Source of the DNA: Oscillospiraceae bacterium | GTDB taxonomy: Bacteria; Bacillota_A; Clostridia; Oscillospirales; Oscillospiraceae | Direction: 5' to 3' | Assembly (NCBI GenBank): GCA_017549325.1 | Contig: JAFYVA010000066.1 | Coordinates: 1 to 20,514, forward strand | DNA: 20,514 nt | Part shown: in pieces, positions 6,590 through 13,200 of the stretch | How the letters are laid out: each line of letters begins with the position of its first letter | Position numbering within the stretch: position 1 is the first letter of the stretch | The notes under the pieces: generated by a model | What the model was told of the DNA's origin: nothing | Database searches by the model: none | The model's input: the letters and a program-made list of their open reading frames with translations, nothing else | Program-made: the position numbers and the translations under genes

Positions 6590-7126
6590 TTATTCCAGTT
6601 CCGCTCCCTTGGCCTTGTCCAGCAGCATCACCAAGATGGGGATCAACACGATCTGGATGATGATACCGGGGATGGCGTTGGCGACGGCTCCGGCGAAGAA
6701 GGCGGCGAAGGTGAAGGCACTCCCCTGCAAGCCCATGCAGACCAGCATGGCGACGCCCCAGACAAGGCGGCCCACGATCATGGCCACCAACAGGGCGATG
6801 TAGATGCTGCTCTTTCTGCGGGGCAGCGCCTTATACATAATGCCTGCAATGGCGCCGTAGGCCGCCAGCTCAAAGGCCATGCAAACCGCCGTAGGGAACA
6901 GCGGCGGCATACCGAGGGTAAGCGAGCGCAGCAGCGGCGCAATGAAGCCCACCGCCAGTCCCCACGGCCAGCCGCAGAAAAAGCCGCATAGCAGCACAGG
7001 AATGTGCATGGGGCAGAGCATCTTGCCGATCTGGGGGATCTGACCCGTTAAAAAGGGCAGCACATAGGCCAGCGCCAGAAACAGAGCGCTGAGCACCAAT
7101 CTGACAGTTTTGTTGTTTCGGTTCAT
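6590..7126 (-). CDS. ECF transporter S component (substrate-binding membrane subunit)
   Basis: 178 residues with about six membrane helices and positive residues at the N-terminus (MNRNNKTVRLVLSALFLALA), the form of S components of energy-coupling factor vitamin transporters. The run LCPMHIPVLLCGFFCGWPWG, then FIAPLLRSLTLGMPPLFPTA, resembles the COG4684/PanT-like branch of the ECF S family, so a pantothenate-like or other vitamin substrate is possible but unproved. The EcfA/A'/T energising module is not in this window, as is usual for group II ECF systems with a shared module. Start at ATG 7126 with GAGAGG upstream. Expression must pass a terminator in the leader (7154-7184), so it is probably under attenuation control. 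Confidence 0.85.
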   Translation of the reverse strand: MNRNNKTVRLVLSALFLALAYVLPFLTGQIPQIGKMLCPMHIPVLLCGFFCGWPWGLAVGFIAPLLRSLTLGMPPLFPTAVCMAFELAAYGAIAGIMYKALPRRKSSIYIALLVAMIVGRLVWGVAMLVCMGLQGSAFTFAAFFAGAVANAIPGIIIQIVLIPILVMLLDKAKGAELE

Positions 7127-7262
7127 ACGTCCATCCTCTCTCCATACAAAAAAGTGCCATTACCCCCTGCAGGGATAATGACACCTTCGTAGTATCGGTA
7201 AAAACAAAATCATTGCACAGTGGGAGACTTCTGTCTCCGCGCCGTCCTTCTGAACGGCAACC
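7127..7262 (-). ncRNA. Structured leader RNA (candidate riboswitch/attenuator) of the ECF S gene
   Basis: On the minus strand, promoter 7265-7293 starts a leader of about 130 nt. The RNA has two adjacent hairpins with the same loop: GCCGTTC-AGAA-GGACGGC (7258-7241) and GGAGAC-AGAA-GTCTCC (7238-7223). A short outer helix TTGC (7260-7257) with GCAA (7216-7213) could enclose both, at the cost of the top two pairs of hairpin 1. A linker of about 28 nt leads to a terminator hairpin (7184-7154) with a U6 tract. No space remains for another promoter before ATG 7126, so every transcript of the gene must cross this terminator. AATGA (7214-7210) can pair with TCATT (7181-7177) in the terminator arm, a possible antiterminator. 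The ligand and class are unknown to me; TPP, THF, FMN, cobalamin and preQ1-I signatures are not seen. Confidence 0.6.
7148..7184 (-). terminator. Attenuator terminator in the ECF S leader
   Basis: On the minus strand GTGTCATTATCCC (7184-7172), TGCA loop, then GGGGGTAATGGCAC (7167-7154): 13 pairs with two G-U wobbles, followed by six Us (7153-7148). It lies 28 bp before the ECF S start codon, inside the leader. Confidence 0.85.
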
Positions 7263-7264
7263 TC

Positions 7265-7293
7265 AGTCTACCACAATCCGACAGAAAAATCAA
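7265..7293 (-). promoter_or_regulatory. Promoter for the ECF S leader and gene
   Basis: On the minus strand: -35 TTGATT (7293-7288), 17-nt spacer, -10 TAGACT (7270-7265) with extended TGG. The -35 overlaps the last codons of the upstream DUF3842 gene. Confidence 0.7.
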
Positions 7294-7700
7294 GTGGCAA
7301 GAATCCCGCGCAGCTTTTCCACCGCGTCGGCGATCAGCACGCCCATGTTGAGATTGGTCACACCCGCCACCAGATTGTCGCACTTGTTCACGGGGATCAG
7401 AATGCGCACGGCATCGGCACGGGACACCGCCAGCGCCATCCTCTCCGTTACCTCGCCCAAAAGGGAGTCGGCGATCACGATGCCGATGGGGCCAATGATC
7501 ACATCGGCCCTGCGGCAGGCCACCACGGCGGGATTTTCCCCTGTGGCACCGTTATGGGCACCAGCTTTCAGCATGGCGGCGGTGGCAATGGCATTGGTAC
7601 CGACGGCGGTCAGCTCTGCCTGCGGAAACTGGGACACGATCGCCTTTACCAGCTGGGCACCCAGATGACCGCCCTGCCCGTCAATGATGGTGATGTTCAT
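7290..7700 (-). CDS. DUF3842 family protein
   Basis: 136 residues, full length for the DUF3842 family known from Clostridia. The N-terminus MNITIIDGQGGHLGAQLVKA has a Rossmann-like glycine-rich turn after the first strand. The middle has VGTNAIATAAMLKAGAHNGA and ADVIIGPIGIVIADSLLGEV, and the end has IPVNKCDNLVAGVTNLN. The family is uncharacterised; a nucleotide-binding fold is inference from the glycine-rich start. The start is ATG 7700, with GAGG nine bases upstream on the minus strand. Its own promoter lies at 7730-7758. There is no terminator before the ECF S promoter, so some read-through into the ECF S leader is likely. Confidence 0.9.
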   Translation of the reverse strand: MNITIIDGQGGHLGAQLVKAIVSQFPQAELTAVGTNAIATAAMLKAGAHNGATGENPAVVACRRADVIIGPIGIVIADSLLGEVTERMALAVSRADAVRILIPVNKCDNLVAGVTNLNMGVLIADAVEKLRGILAT

Positions 7701-7729
7701 GCGCTGTTACCTCGTCTTCGTTTTTTCTC

Positions 7730-7758
7730 ATCATACCACAACCCGCCGCGCCCGTCCA
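7730..7758 (-). promoter_or_regulatory. Promoter for the DUF3842 gene
   Basis: On the minus strand: -35 TGGACG (7758-7753), 17-nt spacer, -10 TATGAT (7735-7730) with extended TGG. About 30 bp upstream of ATG 7700. Confidence 0.65.
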
Positions 7759-7782
7759 CACAGATTTTTCCCTTTTCCCCTC

Positions 7783-7811
7783 TTGACACGGAAAACGCGG
7801 TGTGGTATCTT
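7783..7811 (+). promoter_or_regulatory. Promoter for the sdpR-sdpI-like operon
   Basis: Consensus -35 TTGACA (7783-7788), 17-nt spacer, -10 TATCTT (7806-7811) with extended TGG. An inverted-repeat operator begins two bases after the -10. Confidence 0.9.
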
Positions 7812-7812
7812 A

Positions 7813-7839
7813 CATTTAACAATTAACTTAAATGTTAAA
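7813..7839. promoter_or_regulatory. ArsR-type operator (autorepression site)
   Basis: Two overlapping perfect inverted repeats: CATTTAA (7813-7819) with TTAAATG (7828-7834), 8-bp centre, and TTTAACA (7815-7821) with TGTTAAA (7833-7839), 11-bp centre. AT-rich dyads of this size between the -10 and the ribosome binding site are typical ArsR/SmtB-family targets, so the regulator encoded just downstream should shut off its own promoter. Confidence 0.7.
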
Positions 7840-7854
7840 CGAGGAGGTGCCACT

Positions 7855-8139
7855 ATGGCTTTGCACGATACGCTGCGGGCGCTGAGCGACCCCACGCGGC
7901 GGGAGATCCTCAATCTCCTCAAGCACGGCACCATGAGCGCAGGGGATTTGGCCGCGAAGTTCGATATGTCGGCGGCGGCGGTCTCGCGGCACCTGGCGGT
8001 GCTGAAGGAGGCCGAGCTGGTGCGGGACAAACGGGACGGCAAATTCATCCACTACACCCTCAACGCCTCGGTGCTGGAGGAGATCCTGCTGTGGGTGAAA
8101 GATTTGAAAGGAGAGGAAATCCATGTGGAAAACACATAA
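7855..8139 (+). CDS. sdpR: ArsR family autorepressor, SdpR-like
   Basis: 94 residues, a single winged-helix domain: LHDTLRALSDPTRREILNLL (helix 1-2), then MSAGDLAAKFDMSAAAVSRHLAVLKEAELV (helix-turn-helix with wing KRDGKFIHYTLN). The Cys-containing metal box (ELCVC) of arsenic/cadmium sensors is absent, which fits the SdpR group, whose members respond to their partner SdpI in the membrane rather than to metal. Start at ATG 7855 with GAGGAGGT at 7841-7848; longer in-frame starts would run back through operator and promoter. The gene overlaps sdpI by 17 nt. Regulation: own promoter plus dyad operator directly upstream. Confidence 0.9.
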   Translation: MALHDTLRALSDPTRREILNLLKHGTMSAGDLAAKFDMSAAAVSRHLAVLKEAELVRDKRDGKFIHYTLNASVLEEILLWVKDLKGEEIHVENT

Positions 8140-8764
8140 AAAGACGATTATTCTGACCGTCATCCTGACGCTGCTGCCTATGGTGGCAGGCATCGTGCTG
8201 TGGGAGAAGCTCCCCGATATGCTGGTCACACACTGGGGCATCAACAACGAGCCCAACGGCTGGATGTCCAAGCCCATGGCGGTGTTCGGCCTGCCTGTTA
8301 TCTGCGCCGCGCTGGAGCTGGTGTGCGTCTTTTCCACCGATCGGGATCAGCGCAGCGGCAACGTTACCTCCAAGGCCAAGACGCTGGTGCTGTGGATCAT
8401 CCCCGTCATCACATGGGCCTGCTCCGCCGTTACCTATGGCTACGCCTTCTTCGAGAAGGTCAATATTGGCCTCATCTGCTGCCTGATCGTGGGTCTGCTG
8501 TTCATCGCCCTGGGCAATCAGATGCCCAAGCAGATGCAGAACCACGTCTTTGGCATCCGCACGAAGCTGACGCTGTCGGACGAGGATGTGTGGCGCGCCA
8601 GTCACCGCTTCGGCGGCTGGGTGTTCACCGTCGGCGGCGTGGTGGTCATTGTCGCAGCCTTTTTGCAGTGGTGGTGGGTATCCCTTGTGGTGCTCTGCCT
8701 TATCGCCGTACTGAGCCTTTGCTACCCGCGTTGGTACTACAACAAGCGGGAGAGAAAGCAGTAA
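8123..8764 (+). CDS. sdpI: SdpI-like membrane protein (DUF1648 + SdpI domain)
   Basis: 213 residues with about six membrane helices. The N-terminal DUF1648 part is clear from LPDMLVTHWGINNEPNGWMS (about residues 30-50), and the C-terminal SdpI domain from LGNQMPKQMQNHVFGIRTKL then DVWRASHRFGGWVF (about 133-170). In B. subtilis, SdpI gives immunity to the SdpC toxin and also sequesters SdpR. Here no sdpC-like toxin gene or sdpAB is nearby, so this is an orphan regulator/immunity pair of the type common in Firmicutes. Start at ATG 8123, preceded by GGAGAGG, inside the end of the regulator gene. Followed by a strong terminator. Confidence 0.92.
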   Translation: MWKTHKKTIILTVILTLLPMVAGIVLWEKLPDMLVTHWGINNEPNGWMSKPMAVFGLPVICAALELVCVFSTDRDQRSGNVTSKAKTLVLWIIPVITWACSAVTYGYAFFEKVNIGLICCLIVGLLFIALGNQMPKQMQNHVFGIRTKLTLSDEDVWRASHRFGGWVFTVGGVVVIVAAFLQWWWVSLVVLCLIAVLSLCYPRWYYNKRERKQ

Positions 8765-8775
8765 ATCCCATACCG

Positions 8776-8807
8776 ATCCCCTGCCCTCTTCGGGCGGGGG
8801 ATTTTTT
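8776..8807 (+). terminator. Rho-independent terminator after sdpI
   Basis: Stem ATCCCCTGCCC (8776-8786) with GGGCGGGGGAT (8792-8802), one G-U pair, TCTTC loop, followed by T6. Confidence 0.92.
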
Positions 8808-8874
8808 GTGCAAAAGTGCCGATTTTTTATGACTTTTTTCGTGGTAAGAGAAAGAGCGAAATCCCCCCTTTTCC

Positions 8875-8903
8875 TTGCGGAAACACGGGTTTTGTGGTAG
8901 AAT
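8875..8903 (+). promoter_or_regulatory. Promoter for the Mrp-type antiporter operon
   Basis: -35 TTGCGG (8875-8880), 17-nt spacer, -10 TAGAAT (8898-8903) with extended TGG. The rest of the 216-bp gap between the sdpI stop and 8981 holds the sdpI terminator and an AT-rich stretch; I see no operator-like dyad or riboswitch in it. Confidence 0.7.
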
Positions 8904-8980
8904 TAATAATTGGTAAAGTGTTGCTTTCTTTCAGTTAAGGAAATGCAAAAAGTATGTAAAACAGGAGACGAGAAACTGCT

Positions 8981-9460
8981 ATGGTCATGTGTATTTTTCT
9001 GTTCCTTCTCTGGCTGGTGTTAAACGGTCGGGTGACGGTGGAGATCTGTTTGATCGGCCTCGTGCTGACGGCGGCTGTCTACGCCTTCTGCGTGTATGCG
9101 CTGGGCTATCACCCCAAACATGAGCGGCGGATCATCAAGCGCCTTGCCATGTATGTGGTGTACTTTTTCATGTTGGTCTGGGAGATCTTCAAAGCCAACT
9201 TCGCGGTGCTGCGCACCATTCTCATCCCGCCTCACCGCTATGATCCGGCCATTGTGCGGCTGCGGGTACCGCTGAAGGAGAATATCTCCCGCGTGTTCCT
9301 CTCCAACTCCATCACCCTCACCCCCGGTACGGTGACGGTGGCACAGGAGGGCGAGGACGAGTATCTGGTTCTGTGCCTGAATAAGGACGATGCCCGGAGC
9401 ATCCCCGAGTGGTCTCTGGTGAAATATTTACGCAAAGTAGAGGAGGAGATGGAGAAATGA
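8981..9460 (+). CDS. mrpE: Na+/H+ antiporter subunit E (MrpE/MnhE/MbhA-like)
   Basis: 159 residues, the normal MrpE length. Two or three N-terminal membrane helices (residues 3-20, 25-42, 58-78) lead into a soluble C-terminal domain. The C-terminal motif SRVFLSNSITLTPGTVTVAQ and LNKDDARSIPEWSLVKYLRK (with the usual 'lanSITltPGTltv' core) identifies the family without doubt. MrpE is a small accessory membrane subunit of the antiporter complex. Start at ATG 8981; AGGAGA at 8963-8968 is 12 bases away, a little far, so ATG 8987 is an alternative start. The stop overlaps mrpF (ATGA). First gene of the nine-gene operon. Confidence 0.95.
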   Translation: MVMCIFLFLLWLVLNGRVTVEICLIGLVLTAAVYAFCVYALGYHPKHERRIIKRLAMYVVYFFMLVWEIFKANFAVLRTILIPPHRYDPAIVRLRVPLKENISRVFLSNSITLTPGTVTVAQEGEDEYLVLCLNKDDARSIPEWSLVKYLRKVEEEMEK

Positions 9461-9756
9461 TCCAGCGCGCCTATGACATTTTGTTTATTGCCACGCTGAT
9501 CGCGCTGGCCCTGTGCATCATCGCTCTGCTGGTGTACATCATCCGCTCCCGCTTTACAGTGGACCGCATCATCGGCATCAACCTTATCGGCACTATCGTC
9601 ACCATCATCATCTGCGTACTGACGCTGACGCTCCACGAGGGATATCTGGCCGATATCGCCATCATCTATGTGGTCATGGCCTTCATCGCCGTGATGATGC
9701 TGTGCCGCATCTATATCACCCTCTATGCCCGCAGAAAGGAGGGTGAAAAGACATGA
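9457..9756 (+). CDS. mrpF: Na+/H+ antiporter subunit F (MrpF/MnhF/MbhB-like)
   Basis: 99 residues with three predicted membrane helices (about 8-28, 36-56, 62-85). FTVDRIIGINLIGTIVTIII and DIAIIYVVMAFIAVMMLCRI match the 'g.tv.DRi.aln.ig......i......d.aliya...F......' pattern of MrpF. In the antiporter it belongs to the small-subunit cluster that packs next to MrpE and MrpG. The start ATG 9457 overlaps the mrpE stop in an ATGA junction and is preceded by GGAGG; the longer in-frame start at 9409 would lie inside mrpE and is rejected. Its own stop overlaps mrpG in the same manner. Confidence 0.95.
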   Translation: MIQRAYDILFIATLIALALCIIALLVYIIRSRFTVDRIIGINLIGTIVTIIICVLTLTLHEGYLADIAIIYVVMAFIAVMMLCRIYITLYARRKEGEKT

Positions 9757-10127
9757 TGTTCCTGCAGTGGCTGCGCTTCATCGTCGTAGCCTTGTGTCTG
9801 TTGGGTGGACTGTTCACCATGGTCTGCGCCATCATCGGTCTGTACCGTTTCGATTTCGCCCTCAACCGCATTCACTCTGCGGCGATGGGCGATACCCTCA
9901 GCCTGTTTCTCTTTGTCCTCGGTCTGGTGATCGCCATCGGCTGGGATGTGGTGGCACTGAAGCTGGTGCTGGTTCTGGTGCTCCAGTGGCTTACCTCTCC
10001 CCTGTCCAGTCACATGCTGGCACAGTTTGAGTACCGCGTCGACGATCATCTTTCCCAGCACGTTGACCTGACGGATGCTGAATTCCACAGCGAAGAATCT
10101 GACAGTAAGGAGGTGGCGCAGGGATGA
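9753..10127 (+). CDS. mrpG: Na+/H+ antiporter subunit G (MrpG/MnhG/MbhC-like)
   Basis: 124 residues, three membrane helices. IGLYRFDFALNRIHSAAMGD is the family signature (usual form 'iGliRlpD.ytRlHaatk.dTlg'). The family's 'lPD' is replaced here by 'FDF', but the R-H pair is kept. After the third helix, which ends in TSPLSSHMLAQFEY (usual 'tsP...h.laraa...'), there is a soluble acidic tail of about 30 residues (HVDLTDAEFHSEESDSKE). The start ATG 9753 overlaps mrpF; the stop overlaps the DUF4040 gene. Role: small scaffold subunit of the complex. Confidence 0.93.
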   Translation: MMFLQWLRFIVVALCLLGGLFTMVCAIIGLYRFDFALNRIHSAAMGDTLSLFLFVLGLVIAIGWDVVALKLVLVLVLQWLTSPLSSHMLAQFEYRVDDHLSQHVDLTDAEFHSEESDSKEVAQG

Positions 10128-10414
10128 CCGTATTTCGCCTTTTACTCTTAACCGGCCTTCTGGTGTGCGCCATTGCCACGGCCTGTGTCAAAAAACCCAT
10201 GCAGGCTGTGATCATCTACATGGCCTATTCCGTGGTCATGTCGGTGATCTGGCTGCTGCTGGAATCTCCCGACCTCGCCATTACCGAGGCGGCCGTGGGT
10301 GCCGGCGTTACCTCCATCCTGTTTTTCCTGACGCTGCGGCAGCTCAACCTCATTGACCGCGACCACCGCCACGAGAAGAAAGACCACGACGGAGAGGAGG
10401 GTTCGGATGAATAA
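10124..10414 (+). CDS. DUF4040 / MbhD-like subunit (stand-alone piece of the MrpA C-terminus)
   Basis: 96 residues, three membrane helices (about 4-20, 26-46, 52-72) and a charged tail rich in His, Asp and Glu (LIDRDHRHEKKDHDGEEGSD). ESPDLAITEAAVGAGVTSIL is the conserved DUF4040 motif ('gapDvAlteaavGagl....f'), found in the C-terminal part of MrpA and as the separate MbhD subunit of membrane-bound hydrogenases. In Mrp/Mbh structures this part contributes charged residues to the ion path between subunits. The start ATG 10124 overlaps mrpG. It ends eight bases inside the next gene. Its occurrence as a separate gene is Mbh-like rather than classical Mrp. Confidence 0.9.
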   Translation: MTVFRLLLLTGLLVCAIATACVKKPMQAVIIYMAYSVVMSVIWLLLESPDLAITEAAVGAGVTSILFFLTLRQLNLIDRDHRHEKKDHDGEEGSDE

Positions 10415-11294
10415 GGAAACTTCCTTTTTCCGCCGCTGGCTTCGCGGCGAGGTGGACTTCTCCGATATGCTGGCAGAGCCCGTCTGCCCCACGCCCGAAA
10501 AGGTAGCTCCCTATGCTCCCAAGCGCAACAAGAAAATTGCCGACCGCCTCATCCACCGCGGCAACATCGCCTATCGGGTGCTGGTGACGGTTTTGTGCAT
10601 CGTCTTCGCCTCCGTCATGCTGCTGGTGGTGGCTAATCTCCCTGCCTACGGCTCTCCCGACGCCCCCACCGTCAACGAGGTGGGCGAGCGCTATGTGGAG
10701 CAGGGCATGACAGAGACGGGCGCCGTCAACTCCGTGGCGGGCATGATCCTCGATTACCGCGCCTTCGATACACTGGGCGAGAGCTTCGTGCTGTTCACCG
10801 CCATGTGCGCCGTCACCATGCTGATGCGCGGCGATCAGGGCAAGCGCCGCAAGGTGCAGTCCAACACCCGCTACTACGCCAACAACATCATCGTCCGTAC
10901 CGTATGCAAGCTGGTGATCCCCATCATTCTGATGTTTGGCATCTATGTGGTGCTCAACGGTCATCTCTCCCCCGGCGGCGGTTTCTCCGGCGGTGCCATT
11001 ATGGCCTCCGGCCTCATTATCTACGCCATGGTCTGGGGCGAGGACGAGGCGGCAAAACGGCTGCCTAAGAAGGTTCTGTCCATCGTGGTGCTGTGCGCAC
11101 TGGGCTTCTACGCCCTGTCCAAGACGTATTCCTTCTTCACGGGTGCCAACCATTTCCACTCCATCATCTCTCCCGGCACACCGGGCCGCATCTTCTCGGC
11201 AGGACTCATTCTGCCCTTGAATGTGGCAGTGGGCTTCGTGGTCTGTGTGACCATGTACAGCTTCTATATGTACTTCAAAAGGGGGGAGCTGTAA
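10407..11294 (+). CDS. mrpB: MbhE-MrpB fusion subunit (Na+/H+ antiporter subunit B)
   Basis: 295 residues, about twice a plain MrpB (~140). Residues 1-45 are polar. Residues about 47-150 match the MbhE part of MrpA's C-terminus: a helix LVTVLCIVFASVMLLVVANL, then GSPDAPTVNEVGERYVEQGM, VNSVAGMILDYRAFDTLGES and a second helix. Residues about 160-290 are the MnhB domain, with IVRTVCKLVIPIILMFGIYV and the signature LNGHLSPGGGFSGGAIMASG. Start at ATG 10407, after GGAGAGGAGGG; the earlier ATG 10353 is inside the previous gene. Stop and next start share one A (TAATG). With the DUF4040 gene it completes the region homologous to the MrpA C-terminus, which in this operon is split away from any antiporter domain. 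Confidence 0.92.
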   Translation: MNKETSFFRRWLRGEVDFSDMLAEPVCPTPEKVAPYAPKRNKKIADRLIHRGNIAYRVLVTVLCIVFASVMLLVVANLPAYGSPDAPTVNEVGERYVEQGMTETGAVNSVAGMILDYRAFDTLGESFVLFTAMCAVTMLMRGDQGKRRKVQSNTRYYANNIIVRTVCKLVIPIILMFGIYVVLNGHLSPGGGFSGGAIMASGLIIYAMVWGEDEAAKRLPKKVLSIVVLCALGFYALSKTYSFFTGANHFHSIISPGTPGRIFSAGLILPLNVAVGFVVCVTMYSFYMYFKRGEL

Positions 11295-11689
11295 TGGGCA
11301 ATCTATTCCAGAACATTTTGAACAACTACGAGGAATGCGTGGCCGTGATCCTCTTCTGTATCGGCTTTTGCATGCTCCTGTTCGACCGCAACCTTCTGAA
11401 AAAAGTCCTGGGCCTCGACATTATGGACACAGGCGTGTTCCTGCTGCTGGCTGACCGCGGCTTCATCTCCGGCGGCAAGGCCAACATTATCGTCGACGGT
11501 ATCACCGATGCGGCCTACTACATCAACCCCATCCCCGCAGGTCTGGTGCTGACGGGCATCGTCGTGTCCGTGAGCGTCTCGGCCGTGATGCTGTCCCTGA
11601 CGGTGCGCATCTACCGCACCTATCACACGCTGGATATGGATGCGCTGTATCTCATGATCTCCGACAAGCGGAAAGGAGGTCGCGTATGA
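11294..11689 (+). CDS. mrpC: Na+/H+ antiporter subunit C (MrpC/NuoK-like)
   Basis: 131 residues, three membrane helices at about 17-33, 44-60 and 80-103, homologous to NuoK of complex I. The N-terminal helix pattern AVILFCIGFCMLLFDRNLLK followed by VLGLDIMDTGVFLLL fits 'iG.ygvl..rnllk.viGl.il..avnL'. The second half has NPIPAGLVLTGIVVSVSVSA, the conserved 'dPlpqALvLTaIVIg.a.ta' of MrpC. An 18-residue loop (DRGFISGGKANIIVDGIT) between helices 2 and 3 is close to the usual size. ATG 11294 overlaps the MrpB stop; the ORF can be read further upstream only inside MrpB. The stop overlaps the first antiporter subunit. Confidence 0.94.
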   Translation: MGNLFQNILNNYEECVAVILFCIGFCMLLFDRNLLKKVLGLDIMDTGVFLLLADRGFISGGKANIIVDGITDAAYYINPIPAGLVLTGIVVSVSVSAVMLSLTVRIYRTYHTLDMDALYLMISDKRKGGRV

Positions 11690-13182
11690 GCTTTGTACAG
11701 AATTTCCCCTTCTTTTCCATTATTTTGTGCCTCCTCTGCGCGGTAGCCACCTTCATCGCAGGTGATAAGTGGGGGCGCCGCCTCAGCGTATGTCTGCTTC
11801 TCATCGTCACCGCCCTCAACGCCAGCGTGCTGGTATTCTGCGCATCCAACAACATCAGCTATTCCTACATGATGGGTCACTACCCAGCTCCCTGGGGCAA
11901 CGAGATCATGGCGGGCGTCCTTGAGCCCCTGATGGCCACGCTCTTCTCCGTGGTGATGCTCCTGTCGGTGTTGGGCGGCATGGACCGCATCATGCAGGAT
12001 GTAAAAGACAGCCGCCGCGGTCTGTACTGGATCGCCGTGGACATGACGCTGGTATCCCTGCTGGCCCTTTGCTACACCAACGATATCTTCACCGGCTACG
12101 TGTTCATCGAGATCTGCACCATCGCCTCGTGCAGCCTTCTCTCTGCCCGACAGGGCGGCAGAACGCTGCTGGCCTCGGCCCGCTACATGATCTTCGCGCT
12201 GGTGGGCTCGGGTCTGTTCCTCATCGGTGTGGTGCTGACCTACTCCATTACGGGACACCTCCTCTTCCCCCAGCTCCACGATGCAGTGGCAGCCCTGTGG
12301 GATACGGGCGTGTACAACTTCTCCATGACGGCAGCCATCGGCCTCATGACGGCCGGTCTTGCCATCAAGTCGGGTCTGTTCCCCTTCCACTTCTGGATGC
12401 CCGACACCTACGGACGCGCCACCCCCGCCTCATCGGGTATCCTCTCCGGCGTGGTGTCCAAGGGCTACATCTTCCTGCTCATCAAGGTCATCTACCGGGC
12501 AGTGGGCATTGAGGTATTCTCTCAGAGCGGCGTGCAGAATGTGCTGCTGGTATTCGGTGTGCTGGGCATGATCGTGGGTTCCATCTCCGCCATCCGCGCC
12601 CGCCGCCTCACCACCATGGTGGCCTATTCCTCCGCCGCACAGATCGGCTACATCTTCATGGGTCTGGGTATGGGTTCCGAGGCCGCCCTGCTGGCCGCCA
12701 TCCTCCATATCCTCTCCCACTCGCTGACCAAGCCGATGCTGTTCCTCTCCGGCAGCGAGCTCATCGCCGCCTCGGGACATCACGAGGACTTCCACGCCCT
12801 CCGCAGTGCCGGACACCGCAACAATCTCGCCGCCGTGGTCTTTACGGCCGGTGCCCTCAGCATGGTAGGTGTGCCTCTGTTCGTGGGCTTCGTGCCCAAG
12901 CTGCACTTCGCCTCCGCCGCCTTCGCCCTCGATTGGCAGCGCTGGGTGGTGCTCATCGGCCTCGTTCTCTCCACGGTGCTGAATGTGGCCTACTTCCTCT
13001 ATACCGCCATCATTCTGTGGCTGCCCCATCGGGATGGGCAGTCCACCGCCAAGGTACCCTCTGCGGCGTTGGCCGCCGTCCCCACCATCATTTTACTGGT
13101 GCTGGGCATGGCGGTGGGCATCTTCCCCGCACCCATTACCGCCCTGATCGAACAGGGACTTGCCCTGTTCGTGGGCTATTAA
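11686..13182 (+). CDS. mrpD: Antiporter-like subunit 1 (MrpD/NuoN-type proton-conducting subunit)
   Basis: 498 residues, about 14 membrane helices. The key residues of the proton-conducting family are present: Glu142 in YVFIEICTIAS (helix 5), Lys228 and His235 in LAIKSGLFPFHFWMPDTYG (broken helix 7), and Lys259 in SGVVSKGYIFLLIK (helix 8). The domain then continues with MVAYSSAAQIGYIFMGLGMG and ILHILSHSLTKPMLFLSGSE. Its place directly after MrpC and its length make it the best counterpart of MrpD. The start ATG 11686 overlaps mrpC (ATGA). The following gene starts 18 bp after its stop with its own AAGGAG. Confidence 0.93.
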   Translation: MSFVQNFPFFSIILCLLCAVATFIAGDKWGRRLSVCLLLIVTALNASVLVFCASNNISYSYMMGHYPAPWGNEIMAGVLEPLMATLFSVVMLLSVLGGMDRIMQDVKDSRRGLYWIAVDMTLVSLLALCYTNDIFTGYVFIEICTIASCSLLSARQGGRTLLASARYMIFALVGSGLFLIGVVLTYSITGHLLFPQLHDAVAALWDTGVYNFSMTAAIGLMTAGLAIKSGLFPFHFWMPDTYGRATPASSGILSGVVSKGYIFLLIKVIYRAVGIEVFSQSGVQNVLLVFGVLGMIVGSISAIRARRLTTMVAYSSAAQIGYIFMGLGMGSEAALLAAILHILSHSLTKPMLFLSGSELIAASGHHEDFHALRSAGHRNNLAAVVFTAGALSMVGVPLFVGFVPKLHFASAAFALDWQRWVVLIGLVLSTVLNVAYFLYTAIILWLPHRDGQSTAKVPSAALAAVPTIILLVLGMAVGIFPAPITALIEQGLALFVGY

Positions 13183-13200
13183 GCAGGAAAGGAGAATCGA

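Noticed and set aside
7127..7262. TPP, THF, FMN, cobalamin, preQ1-I or T-box riboswitch
   Set aside because: The conserved core sequences of these classes that I know (for example CTGAGA and the T-box GGTGGTACCGCG) are not present; the class is left open.
7855..8139. Metal-sensing ArsR/SmtB repressor
   Set aside because: It has no cysteine box or other visible metal site, and its partner is SdpI rather than a metal pump.
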